Source: JAJEFO01 sp022819605
Lineage (GTDB): Bacteria > Pseudomonadota > Alphaproteobacteria > Rhodobacterales > Rhodobacteraceae
Assembly: GCA_965221545.1 (NCBI GenBank)
Contig: OZ244901.1
Span: 1,364,001 to 1,428,000, forward strand
DNA: 64,000 bases
Direction: 5' to 3'
Part shown: positions 54,451 to 63,336 of the stretch, piece after piece
Layout: every line of letters begins with the position of its first letter
Position numbering within the stretch: position 1 is the first letter of the stretch
The notes under the pieces: model-generated
Databases searched by the model: none
Told to the model about the DNA's origin: nothing
What the model saw: only the letters and a program-made list of their open reading frames with translations
Program-made: the position numbers and the translations under genes

Positions 54451-54957
54451 TTGGCCAGGATCACCGCGATCAATCACATCGCCTTTGCCGTCAAGGACCT
54501 GCCCGCCGCATTGGACAATGCCATCAACGTGCTTGGTGGCGAGAAGATGATGGAGTTCGAGTCCATCGAGGACAAGTACCAAGGCGCCTGCGTGCGGTTC
54601 GGCGTCAGCATCATGAGCTTCATTTCCAGCGACGACCCGGACAGCTTCATCTCGAAATACGTGGAGAAGCATGGCAACGGGATCCAGCACATTGGGTTGG
54701 AGATCGACGATATCGAGGAATACGTGACCGAGCTCGAGGCCAAGGGCGTGAAGCTCGACAAGACCGAGATGGAAGACGATGACTATCAAGAAGCGCTTGT
54801 GGGCCCCAAGACCGGCAATGGCGTGGTGCTGCAACTGACCGGCTGGAAGGCGGGGCCGTTCGACGCGACGTATGAGGGTTGCGAGAGGCTGTGCCAGAAG
54901 TATGCGCAGAACCCCAAGCTGAACTTGTTGGCCGGAAACCAGTTGCGCAAGGAATAG
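54451..54957 (+). CDS. VOC-family (glyoxalase/methylmalonyl-CoA epimerase-like) protein
   Basis: 168 aa with the VOC repeat pattern: ITAINHIAFAVKDLPAALD (first metal His), FGVSIMSFISS, and GIQHIGLEIDDIEEYV (second metal His), GVVLQLTGW. Metal-dependent epimerases, dioxygenases and lyases share this fold; a 2-methyl-CoA epimerase role would suit the following CoA ligase. It starts at TTG 54451 after AGGAAAGGA and lies 46 bp after the GcvT-like gene. Confidence 0.82.
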   Translation: MARITAINHIAFAVKDLPAALDNAINVLGGEKMMEFESIEDKYQGACVRFGVSIMSFISSDDPDSFISKYVEKHGNGIQHIGLEIDDIEEYVTELEAKGVKLDKTEMEDDDYQEALVGPKTGNGVVLQLTGWKAGPFDATYEGCERLCQKYAQNPKLNLLAGNQLRKE

Positions 54958-54970
54958 GTGCGAAACAGCG

Positions 54971-56590
54971 ATGATGCAGAACCGGCATTTCGGGGTCTGG
55001 CCCGACGGGCTGCCATACAGCTTGCCGCCGTCGGAGCACTCGGTTCTGCATAACTTGAACCAGGCCGTCAGCGCAGCCCCGGACCGGACGGCCATTTGGT
55101 ACTATGGCCGCCGCATTTCATTTTGCGAACTCGCGACAGAGGTCCAGAACCTGGCGGGCTATCTGCACCACAAGCTCGGAATCCGCTCGGGTGATCGCGT
55201 CGCGATCTACATGCAGAACGCGCCGCAGTTTGTGGCAGCCTACTACGCCATTCTTGCCGCGAACGCGGTGATCGTTCCGATTAACCCGATGTGTCGACGC
55301 GCAGAGCTTCGATATATCGTCCAGGACTCCGGGGCCCGGGCGGTCATCTATGGTGCCGAACTGGCCGAAGAGGTCGTGGCGGTTCAAGACGACTGTGGAC
55401 TACCCGGGCTGGTCCATGTGCGATACCGTGACTACGCGGTGGACGGATGGGATTTTCCCTCGGAGTTCGCGGAATCCGCGACCGCCTTCGTTGGCACGGC
55501 TTGGGCCAACGCATTGGCCATGGAGTGCGAGGCGCCCACCCACGACCGTCGCCCCGAAGATTGGTGCATCATTCCGTACAGTTCCGGGACGACAGGCCAA
55601 CCGAAGGGCTGCTTGCACACCCATGCCAGTGTGAATGCCGTGATTTTCGGCTACCCAAAATGGGTCGGGGTCACGCCCGGATCGCGCATTCTTGCCACGC
55701 TGCCACTATGCCATGTGACGGGCATGCAGCATTCGATGAACCTGCCGATCCTGACAAGATCGACGACCTACCTGATGACTCGCTGGAATGCGGCGCTGGC
55801 CGCGACGCTCATCCAACAGGAGCGAATCGAACACTGGCGCTCGATCACCACGATGATGATCGACTTTCTGTCGCTGCCGGGGATCAAGGACGTCGATGTC
55901 TCGTCACTCAAGGCAATTGGCGGCGGGGGCGCGCAGATGCCCGCGGGCATCGCGCGGAAGATGTCGGAACTGATCGGGCTCGACTATATCGAGGCCTACG
56001 GCCTGTCGGAAACCATCGCGCCCACCCATATCAATCCAGCGCAAGCACCTAAGCAGCAATGTCTTGGCATCCCGATCTTTGATGTGGATTGCCGAATAGT
56101 GGATCCGGAAACGCTGGAAGAGCTGGGATCCAACGAACCCGGTGAAATTGTCACCCACGGGCCGCAAGTCTTTCAGGGGTACTGGCAGCGCCCGGAAGAG
56201 ACCGAGGCCGCGTTTCTGACGCTCGACGGCAAGCGGTTCCTGCGCACTGGCGACATCGGGTACATGGATGACGAGGGCTATTTCTTTTTCGTCGACAGGC
56301 TGAAGCGGATGGTCAACGTCTCTGGCTTCAAGGTTTGGCCCGCGGAGATCGAGGCGATCTTGCACAGCCATCCAGATGTAAAGGAGGCCTGCATCGTCGG
56401 AGACCCGGACTCGCGAACGGGCGAGGCTGTGCGTGCGGTGATCGTGCCGCGCAAGGACTCGCTGGATACACTCTGCCTGATGGACTGGTGCCGCCAGAAC
56501 ATGGCGGCCTACAAAGTTCCGAGCCGAATCGAGTTCCGCGACCATCTGCCTCGCTCAGGCGCCGGCAAGGTTCTATGGAGAGACCTGTAG
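54971..56590 (+). CDS. AMP-dependent acyl-CoA synthetase/ligase
   Basis: 539 aa ANL-superfamily enzyme. A3 motif YSSGTTGQPKG near residues 196-206, A5 AYGLSET, A7 TGDIGYMDDEG, A8 RMVNVSGFKVWP and the C-terminal catalytic Lys in SGAGKVLWRDL. It activates a carboxylic acid to its CoA ester. The length equals that of DmdB-type methylmercaptopropionate-CoA ligases, but many fatty and aryl acid ligases share it, so the substrate stays open. It is the last gene of the ABC-methyltransferase cluster, 13 bp after the VOC gene. Confidence 0.88.
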   Translation: MMQNRHFGVWPDGLPYSLPPSEHSVLHNLNQAVSAAPDRTAIWYYGRRISFCELATEVQNLAGYLHHKLGIRSGDRVAIYMQNAPQFVAAYYAILAANAVIVPINPMCRRAELRYIVQDSGARAVIYGAELAEEVVAVQDDCGLPGLVHVRYRDYAVDGWDFPSEFAESATAFVGTAWANALAMECEAPTHDRRPEDWCIIPYSSGTTGQPKGCLHTHASVNAVIFGYPKWVGVTPGSRILATLPLCHVTGMQHSMNLPILTRSTTYLMTRWNAALAATLIQQERIEHWRSITTMMIDFLSLPGIKDVDVSSLKAIGGGGAQMPAGIARKMSELIGLDYIEAYGLSETIAPTHINPAQAPKQQCLGIPIFDVDCRIVDPETLEELGSNEPGEIVTHGPQVFQGYWQRPEETEAAFLTLDGKRFLRTGDIGYMDDEGYFFFVDRLKRMVNVSGFKVWPAEIEAILHSHPDVKEACIVGDPDSRTGEAVRAVIVPRKDSLDTLCLMDWCRQNMAAYKVPSRIEFRDHLPRSGAGKVLWRDL

Positions 56591-56861
56591 GACCGCCCCA
56601 AGACGGCCAATTCCTGTACAATTTTCGGCAAGATGTGCGGTCTGGACAGGTGCGCAATGCGCAAGGGGTCGGACGCGTGCATGTCCGAGCCCGACAACGC
56701 CTTCGCAGTATTGAAGGTCTCCCGCGCCGCCATGCGCCGAGTGACCGAGAACGCTTTCGCATGCGCGGAGAGACGCTGGCACTCATTACGCGGGCGTTGT
56801 CTTGCTACGAAGTGAGGCACCGCTGCGAGGGCCGTCGCGATGCTCCTGCAGACAACCGTGC

Positions 56862-57683
56862 TCATGCCTTCATGAGTGCCACTCCGCCGACAATGAAACA
56901 GGCCGAAACCCAGCGCCATCGATTCACCCTCTCTCTCAGGGCGAGGGCGGCAATGATCGTGGCGAAGAGAATGCTCGACTCGCGCAGCGCAGCTACAAGC
57001 GCGATGGGCGCTTGGGTGAACGCCCAGACCGCGATCCAGTACGAGGCAAGCGACATGGTTCCGGCGGCAATCCCGGTCTTCCATGCTGGCAACATTGCCG
57101 AAAATGCGATGCGCCCGCGGGTTAGTGCCGCAAATGTCATCATGCCGATGGCATCGCCGATCACCATCCAGAGGATGTACCCCGAGGACGTGCCTGCGAT
57201 CCGGGCTCCCACCCCGTCGACGAGCGTGTAGCTTGCGGTAAAGCCTGCGGTGCCCAGCGCCCAGAATATTGACGAGCCGCCCATCCGGCCCGAGGACGAG
57301 CTCTTGGTTGTCATCAGCAGAATGCCCAGCGAAATCGCGAGTATCGCGGCCACTGAGCTTGGTGTGAAGGTGACGCCAAGGAACACCACTGACCAGACGG
57401 TCACGATCAGCGGGGCAGAGCCGCGCGCCAACGGATAGGCCTGACTGAGGTCGGCATGGGAATATGCCTGCATCAGGAAGATCTTGTAGCCGACGTGCAA
57501 CGCCGCCGAGGCGAGGATCCAGATCCAAGACTCGGAGGTGGGCTGCGCTGCGAAGGGTAACAGGGGGATCGCGATCGCTGCCTGGACCAGGGCCATTAGC
57601 AGAAGCGCCGAAACGCGGTCTAGCTCGACCTTGACGACCGAGTTCCAGCCGGCATGCAGGAAGGCCGCCAAGAGAACTGCCAT
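56862..57683 (-). CDS. EamA/DMT-superfamily transporter
   Basis: 273 aa from ATG 57683 (TTG 57701 possible). About ten helices; LHAGWNSVVKVE, TLVDGVGAR and the second-repeat LREsSILFATIIAALALRE segment are typical of the EamA group. Convergent with the CoA ligase gene. Fourth DMT gene in the window. Confidence 0.85.
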   Translation of the reverse strand: MAVLLAAFLHAGWNSVVKVELDRVSALLLMALVQAAIAIPLLPFAAQPTSESWIWILASAALHVGYKIFLMQAYSHADLSQAYPLARGSAPLIVTVWSVVFLGVTFTPSSVAAILAISLGILLMTTKSSSSGRMGGSSIFWALGTAGFTASYTLVDGVGARIAGTSSGYILWMVIGDAIGMMTFAALTRGRIAFSAMLPAWKTGIAAGTMSLASYWIAVWAFTQAPIALVAALRESSILFATIIAALALRERVNRWRWVSACFIVGGVALMKA

Positions 57684-57868
57684 GAAGACGTGATTTTCCA
57701 ACGTGAATCAGCCTTTCGGATCCTGCATCTCTGCGCGCATCGGGCAGCGCCGAACCATGTCGTGTTGGGTTGTAACGCGCGCGACACTTGCGCCGGGACG
57801 GCATTTGAGTTGCGATACTCTCTTTCGGGCCTACGGCCAGCAAAAAAGCGATCATGTGGTGTGTGGAT

Positions 57869-57885
57869 TGTGAGAATCTCTCACA
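57869..57885. promoter_or_regulatory. Palindrome, possible operator upstream of the DMT gene
   Basis: TGTGAGA-ATC-TCTCACA is a perfect 7-bp inverted repeat with a 3-base spacer, about 190 bp upstream of the - strand DMT gene. Its shape suits a dimeric repressor; no regulator gene is adjacent. Confidence 0.5.
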
Positions 57886-58320
57886 TATGTGCGTGTTCTG
57901 GAATATGTGGTCGTACGTTTTGATGACATGCAATCACCAGAGATGGCCCCGTCGGGTGTGTGGCCCTGGTGCTCTGTCCTGTCGCCTTTGGGCAAGGAGG
58001 GAGTCGATCTTCGCGATCCACCGGACCGGTAAAGCTCTGGCGCTCAGGGCAGTTGACTTCGCTTCCTGCGACCATGCGAAGCTCCCAGCTGCTGGGGCTG
58101 AGAGAAATTCGGGAGACGCAGCCTGACGGGGCGAACAGCGATCGAGGGCGGCATGCGTGAAGCGTCCCGATCGATCACACACGTCCCGAAGGTACGCGGA
58201 CCGGCTTCGTGCTCTGCCACCAGCAAGGCCGGCCTGTGGCAGTTCTGGAGGCCAGTCGGGCGAGCACCGATCCGTTCGCGGCGCATGACCCGGGCGGTCA
58301 CTAGGTCGAAGAATCCGGTG

Positions 58321-58347
58321 AGCCGTTCGTCTTCAGGTCGAACGGCT
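58321..58347. repeat. Inverted repeat in unassigned DNA
   Basis: AGCCGTTCG and CGAACGGCT form a perfect 9-bp stem with a 9-base loop (TCTTCAGGT). No T tract follows and no gene abuts it. Confidence 0.55.
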
Positions 58348-58671
58348 AGGACGCGCAGTTTTGGGATCCGGACTCAGATGCCCACACTGGCGGGACTGCG
58401 GGTTTCTCCGCTCAGGGAAACCTGGAAAGTTTCATCTCCGCGCCAAGGTGCGGCGCCTGCGCTCTGGGCTGCAAGCCGAAGAGCGTGGACACGAGAGCCG
58501 GTACGGCCAGCCGCGTTTGCACCCGTTTGCCAGCCAGGCGATGCGCCCGTCGATCCAAGGGTCTCCGAGCGCTGACGGCGCGTCAAACAGGGTGTTGGCG
58601 CAGGGTCGTCAAGACGAACGACAGCGGCACGACTATTCAGTCGACCAGCATTGCTCCGATGGAGCGGACGT

Positions 58672-59061
58672 CTATGGAGCTGCCGCCAATGCCTCAACCT
58701 CAACCTTGAATTCGGGGCGGGTGAAGCCCGAGACAATGAGCAATGTGGAGGCCGGAGGGCGGACCACGTCCTTCATGAATTCGTCCCGGGCGCGCATGTA
58801 GCCCGCCATGTGGACGCGGTCAGTGACATAGGCCGAAACATGCGCTACGTCGTGACAGGTCATTCCGCATTCGCGCAATATTTTGGCGATGCTCTCGAAG
58901 CAGATCACGGCTTGGGAGTAGGCGTCCTCCGGGATGCTGTCGTCGGCGCGAACCCCCAACTGGCCGGAAGTCTGGACCAGGCGCCAACCCGCCGGAATTT
59001 CAACTCCGTGCGCATATCGTGCAAATGGCGGCCTTATCGTCTCTGGCACCAGCGCTTTCAT
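58672..59061 (-). CDS. RidA/YjgF-family enamine/imine deaminase
   Basis: 129 aa trimeric Rid-fold protein that hydrolyses reactive enamine/imine intermediates. VQTSGQLG, the AKILRECGMTCHDVAHVSAYVTD helix-strand and the C-terminal KVEVEALAAA are characteristic; the Arg usual in canonical RidA (position about 105) is represented by the RPPASTLL segment. It is divergent from the amidotransferase-led operon by about 130 bp, suggesting that an imine intermediate arises in that pathway. Confidence 0.9.
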   Translation of the reverse strand: MKALVPETIRPPFARYAHGVEIPAGWRLVQTSGQLGVRADDSIPEDAYSQAVICFESIAKILRECGMTCHDVAHVSAYVTDRVHMAGYMRARDEFMKDVVRPPASTLLIVSGFTRPEFKVEVEALAAAP

Positions 59062-59192
59062 TCAATTCACCAAATTCCACCGCGTTTCATCCTTGTCAGC
59101 ATGCAGTTAATTTGCAAGCATGGGCGCACATCTCTGGCACGGATTGACTTCAAGGGCCACGCAACACGGTTTTCGCCACGGAGGGCGTGAAT

Positions 59193-59891
59193 ATGGGGCG
59201 GCGTGTGCTTTTGGTCCGCCATGGCCATGAACCTGCGGATGACCGGGTGGTCACCTGGTTGACGCAAGCGGGATTCGAAATTGACAGTCGCAAGCCGTTT
59301 GCAGGCGAACTCCTCGGCGAGCCCGGGGACGACCTTGGCGGCACGGTCGTCTTTGGCGGCATCTACAATGTCTACGAGACCGACAAGCACTCTTTCTTGA
59401 ACGAGGAATACCGCTGGATCGATCGCTGCATTGAGGCAGACGTTCCGGTCCTGGGAATCTGTCAGGGCGCGCAGATGATTGCCCACCATCTGGGCGCCTG
59501 GGCCGGTGCGCGCGAGGACGAGACATTCGAGTTCGGCTATTTCCGGGTCGATCCGACCGTTGAAGCCGCAGGTTTCATGGACGCGCCATTGTGGGTGACG
59601 CAGGCGCATTTTCACACCTTCGATCTGCCAGATGGCGCCGTGCGCCTGGCCGGAAACGAAAATTACGAAAACCAGGCGTTCCGGCACGGCGACAAGATCT
59701 TCGGCCTTCAGTTTCACCCGGAGGTGACCATCGAGGGGTTTCGCCGTTGGCAGAACCAGAAACGGGACGTCTACGACTGCCCTGGAGTTCAGCAGCCGGA
59801 AGTTCAGACCCGGCTGATGTATGAACACGACGAGGCGCAAGCGGAGTGGTTCTACGGCTTTCTTGACAGCCTGTTCGGGAGCCCGTCATGA
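59193..59891 (+). CDS. Class I glutamine amidotransferase-like protein (GATase1)
   Basis: 232 aa. The triad of class I amidotransferases is complete: nucleophile Cys90 in GICQGAQ, His175 and Glu177 in QFHPEV. It is a stand-alone enzyme, perhaps a gamma-glutamyl amide hydrolase or ammonia donor (PuuD/GMP-synthase-like). The ATG at 59193 lies 7 bases after ACGGAGGG and is preferred to GTG 59187. First gene of the operon; its stop overlaps the creatininase start by 4 bases. Confidence 0.87.
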   Translation: MGRRVLLVRHGHEPADDRVVTWLTQAGFEIDSRKPFAGELLGEPGDDLGGTVVFGGIYNVYETDKHSFLNEEYRWIDRCIEADVPVLGICQGAQMIAHHLGAWAGAREDETFEFGYFRVDPTVEAAGFMDAPLWVTQAHFHTFDLPDGAVRLAGNENYENQAFRHGDKIFGLQFHPEVTIEGFRRWQNQKRDVYDCPGVQQPEVQTRLMYEHDEAQAEWFYGFLDSLFGSPS

Positions 59892-60679
59892 CCGTTCAGG
59901 GCTACTGGGCCGAGCAAAGGGCAACCGTGTTCCGAGACCTGCCTGCCGATCTCGTCGCTGTTATGCCGGTCGGCGCCATCGAACAGCACGGACCGCATCT
60001 GCCGGTGTCTGTTGATCGGGACCTGGTTGACGCCACGGTGACACGCTGCCTCTCCCATCTTGCCTCCGACCAGAACGTTCTGATCCTGCCGACGCTGGGC
60101 ATCACGAAAAGTGGAGAACATGACCGCCATCCCGGCACGCTCAGCCTGACAGCTGACACGCTTCTTGCGACGCTGCGTGACATTGGAGCCTCCGTTGCGC
60201 ATGCGGGCGTCGAGCGATTGGCGTTTTTGAACGGGCATGGCGGCAATACGGCGGTTCTGGAAGTTGCGGCACGCGATCTGCGGATTTCGCATGACATGAT
60301 CGTGGCAACCGGTTCCTGGTTCGGCTTTGCAGATTTCGAGGGTGTCATCGACTCCGATGCGCTGGACGGCGACATTCACGCCGGGGAGAGCGAAACCTCG
60401 GCAATGCTGGCGGCGAGACCGGAATTGGTCGATACGAGCCGGGCGCGGAACTTCATGTCTGCGAATCGTGAGTGGGAAAGGGAGAACCGCTTCATCGGTC
60501 TGGCTGGCCAGCCCGCACGCCCGGCATGGATCATCGACGACCTGAACGCCGACGGCGCCTGCGGCGACGCTTCGGCTGCAACAGCAGAAAAGGGCAGGCA
60601 CCTGCTGGACACGGCAGCCCGCAACTTTGCGCTCTTTCTGGCAGAGTTCGCTCGCTTCGATCCGAGAAAGCACTCATGA
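59888..60679 (+). CDS. Creatininase-family amidohydrolase
   Basis: 263 aa. Metal ligands of the family are visible: AIEQHGPHLPVSVDRD (Glu, His, Asp), the NGHGGN motif and HAGESETS (Glu). Members hydrolyse cyclic amides (creatinine), formamides or riboflavin precursors. It overlaps the genes on both sides by 4 bases, so its product works in step with the amidotransferase and deaminase-like enzymes. Confidence 0.9.
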   Translation: MTVQGYWAEQRATVFRDLPADLVAVMPVGAIEQHGPHLPVSVDRDLVDATVTRCLSHLASDQNVLILPTLGITKSGEHDRHPGTLSLTADTLLATLRDIGASVAHAGVERLAFLNGHGGNTAVLEVAARDLRISHDMIVATGSWFGFADFEGVIDSDALDGDIHAGESETSAMLAARPELVDTSRARNFMSANREWERENRFIGLAGQPARPAWIIDDLNADGACGDASAATAEKGRHLLDTAARNFALFLAEFARFDPRKHS

Positions 60680-61923
60680 TTGCCCAGCACCCCGCTGACC
60701 TCGTTCTGCCGAACGCAAGGATCCCGGTCTCAATGATCGCGCGTCTCGACAAGTTTGGCGGCACGAGAGATCAGGACTGCGTGCACGGCGATCTGCTCAT
60801 TCGCAACGGGCGTGCGGAACGCCTGGTTCCGACTGGCACAACGGGTGGGTCGCCGTGGGTGGTCTTGCCGAAATTGACCGAGTGCCATGTTCACCTTGAC
60901 AAGTGCTACACCATTTCCCGCTTGAACGGCGTCAGAGGCGGTCTGCAGACCGCCATTGCTGCACAAGCTGCAGATCGCGTTCACTGGACCCACCGCGACA
61001 TCCGATCCCGTGCCATGCGAGGGCTGGACGAACTCATCTCCAGCGGGTGCGGGAGCGTCCGCAGCCATGTGGACTGGGGCCGGGATGACAGTCCGAACGC
61101 GCCATCGCTTGCCTGGTCGATTCTCGGAGAGATGGCCCAGGAACGCAGTGACTGCGTGACCTTGCAACTGGCTCCCCTGATCGACGCCGAACAGATCGCG
61201 GATCCGGCGGTTGCGGATGCGATCGCCAGGGAGATTGCCGCCGTTGGCGGCGCTCTCGGAGTCTTTGTCCTTGATCAGGCAGACCGGCGGAGAGGAGTAC
61301 GGCATGCCTTCGCGGCGGCCGACAAACATGGTCTTGCGTTGGACTTTCACGTTGACGAAGGGCTTGAGGACAAGCTCGACGGACTGGAGATCATCGCTGA
61401 TCTGGCAATCGAGACCGGGTTCAAGGGGCCAGTCTTGTGCGGTCATGCATGCAACTTGATGAACCTCGACCCGGAAGCCCTCAAGAAGCTCACGGAAAAG
61501 CTCTTGCGTTCCAACATTTTCGTTGCTTCCCTCCCGGCGACAAATCTCTTTCTCCAGGGACGGGCGGCCGGCACGCCCGACCGGCGCGGAGTGACACGCA
61601 TCCATGAGCTTTGCGCCGCAGGTGTTCCGGTTGTAGTCGGCACCGACAATGTGCAGGATGCCTTTTGCCCCCTGGGCCGGCACGACCCGCGCCAGTCGCT
61701 CGCTCTGGCTGTTCTTGCCGCACATCTGGATCCGCCGTTCGGCACCCATTTTCCGATGATAACGACCAGTGCCAGGAAGGCGCTTGGCCTTGCGCCCAAA
61801 CACATTGACGGCGCTGCGATCGGGGATCTGATCATGTACGGTGCCGCGTCCACATCAGACTTGTTGGCAGGTGTTTCGCCTCCCGTACGGATTTCTGCCG
61901 CATTCCAGGGAGAGCTTGCATGA
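60676..61923 (+). CDS. Amidohydrolase, cytosine-deaminase-like
   Basis: 415 aa TIM-barrel metallohydrolase. HxH in ECHVHLDK, then VRSHVDWG, FHVDE, GHAC and the metal Asp in GTDNVQDAFCPLG match the cytosine/isoguanine deaminase group. It opens or deaminates an N-heterocycle or guanidine-like substrate. The ATG at 60676 overlaps the creatininase stop; the open frame upstream is inside the creatininase gene. The next gene overlaps by 4 bases. Confidence 0.88.
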   Translation: MIAQHPADLVLPNARIPVSMIARLDKFGGTRDQDCVHGDLLIRNGRAERLVPTGTTGGSPWVVLPKLTECHVHLDKCYTISRLNGVRGGLQTAIAAQAADRVHWTHRDIRSRAMRGLDELISSGCGSVRSHVDWGRDDSPNAPSLAWSILGEMAQERSDCVTLQLAPLIDAEQIADPAVADAIAREIAAVGGALGVFVLDQADRRRGVRHAFAAADKHGLALDFHVDEGLEDKLDGLEIIADLAIETGFKGPVLCGHACNLMNLDPEALKKLTEKLLRSNIFVASLPATNLFLQGRAAGTPDRRGVTRIHELCAAGVPVVVGTDNVQDAFCPLGRHDPRQSLALAVLAAHLDPPFGTHFPMITTSARKALGLAPKHIDGAAIGDLIMYGAASTSDLLAGVSPPVRISAAFQGELA

Positions 61924-63326
61924 ACTCGATTTCCGGCAAGGTGTTCATCGATTGGGGAGAATTCGCTGGTCGGCTGGCTCCGGTCGAGGTGATCGAGGAA
62001 CCGGCGCTGGTGAAGAAGCGGTCGCGTGACTTTTTCTGGTACAGCCCGATCCTGAACGAAGAGCTCAAAGGGTGCTTTGGCGACCTGGTCGCAGTGCCCA
62101 AGACCGTCGAGGAACTGACGCATTGCGTGAAGGTGGCCCATGATGCAGAGGTTCCCGTCGTCCTGCGTGGAGGCGGCACGGGAAACTACGGGCAGTCGGT
62201 TCCGGTCGAAGGCGGATTGATCATCGAGACGACTTCGATGAACCGAATTCTGGACATCGGCGAGGGGTTCGTCAGTGCAGAAGCAGGTGCCTTGATGACA
62301 GACATCAATGGTGCCTTGAAGGCGACCGGTCAGGAAATGGCGATGTTCCCGTCGACGCAGGACATCGCCACCATTGGCGGGTTCGTTGCGGGAGGCTCCG
62401 TCGGCATCGGGTCTTTGGCGACCGGTGCGCTGCGCGAACCGGGCAACCTGATCGAGATCAAGGCGCTTTCGGTCGAGGAGCAGCCGCAAGAGCACGTCTT
62501 CCGCGGCGAAGATGTCCTGAAGGTTCACCATGCCTGGGGGCTGAACGGAGTCATCACGGAGGTGACCTTGCGTGCCGTGGCCAGCCGGGACTGGATCGCC
62601 TGCATGGCAACCTATGACAACTACCGAAGCGCCTACGTGGCGGGTTATGCTGCAGCCTCTGCAACGGGTATCTCACCGAAAATGGTGAGTGTCGTGGATG
62701 CTCGCATCGTGGACTACTTTCCGCGCCTGAAGGGGCATCTTCGCGATGGCCGCGATCTCTTGGCCTGCTACGTCCCGGCTGAGGACGTGGACACGCTCCG
62801 CCGCCTGGTCGTGGAACAAGGGGGACTACTTGAATTGACGCTCAGCGATGAAGACCGGGAGGCCGCCGGCATTCCGCATGTCTTCGAGTTCTGCTTCAAT
62901 CACACCACGCTGCAGGTTCTGAAGTCTGACCGCTCCGCGACCTACCAGCAGGTGGGCGTGCCTGATCCGTCGGATGCCGACGCCCTCGTGGACCTGCGGC
63001 AGGATTTGGGCGACGACGTGTGGACGCATCACGAATTCATCCGTCTCGGCGGCAAGATTTCTGCTATCGATCTGCCCATCATCTGGTATTCCGGCAAGGA
63101 GCGGCTGGATGCAATCAACAAGACTTACGAGGCGCACGGCTTTAGTATCTACGACGCACACACCAACGAGGTCGAACGTGGTGGATTGCACAATGCCGAC
63201 TACACTCACCTTGCATGGAAGAAGCGTCTCGATCCGAAGGGTCTCTTGAACAGCGCCAAATCCGCCGCCTGGCATCAGGTCAAGCATCTGAGCGCTGACG
63301 AAATCAAGGCAATGGCGGTGATTTGA
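61920..63326 (+). CDS. FAD-linked oxidase (PCMH-type, GlcD-like)
   Basis: 468 aa. FAD-binding PCMH domain with RGGGTGNYGQSVPVEGG at about 79-95, a SAEAGALMTDI segment and TIGGFVAGGSVGIGS. The C-terminal half is the substrate cap domain. Such enzymes oxidise 2-hydroxy acids or amines. It is the fourth gene of the operon, directly coupled to the amidohydrolase and 10 bp before the dioxygenase gene. Confidence 0.88.
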   Translation: MNSISGKVFIDWGEFAGRLAPVEVIEEPALVKKRSRDFFWYSPILNEELKGCFGDLVAVPKTVEELTHCVKVAHDAEVPVVLRGGGTGNYGQSVPVEGGLIIETTSMNRILDIGEGFVSAEAGALMTDINGALKATGQEMAMFPSTQDIATIGGFVAGGSVGIGSLATGALREPGNLIEIKALSVEEQPQEHVFRGEDVLKVHHAWGLNGVITEVTLRAVASRDWIACMATYDNYRSAYVAGYAAASATGISPKMVSVVDARIVDYFPRLKGHLRDGRDLLACYVPAEDVDTLRRLVVEQGGLLELTLSDEDREAAGIPHVFEFCFNHTTLQVLKSDRSATYQQVGVPDPSDADALVDLRQDLGDDVWTHHEFIRLGGKISAIDLPIIWYSGKERLDAINKTYEAHGFSIYDAHTNEVERGGLHNADYTHLAWKKRLDPKGLLNSAKSAAWHQVKHLSADEIKAMAVI

Positions 63327-63336
63327 GGAATCAGTG

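Larger units (their letters stand above)
57684..58671. other. About 1 kb without a recognised gene
   Basis: Short overlapping frames on all strands with no family-like sequence. It holds the promoter of the - strand DMT gene, a palindrome at 57869-57885 and a 9-bp hairpin at 58321-58347. It may be decayed accessory DNA. Confidence 0.45.

Noticed and set aside
56591..56861. Possible helix-turn-helix fragment between the CoA ligase and DMT genes
   Set aside because: A few residues looked HTH-like in one frame, but the frame has no start and the pattern does not hold; not supported.
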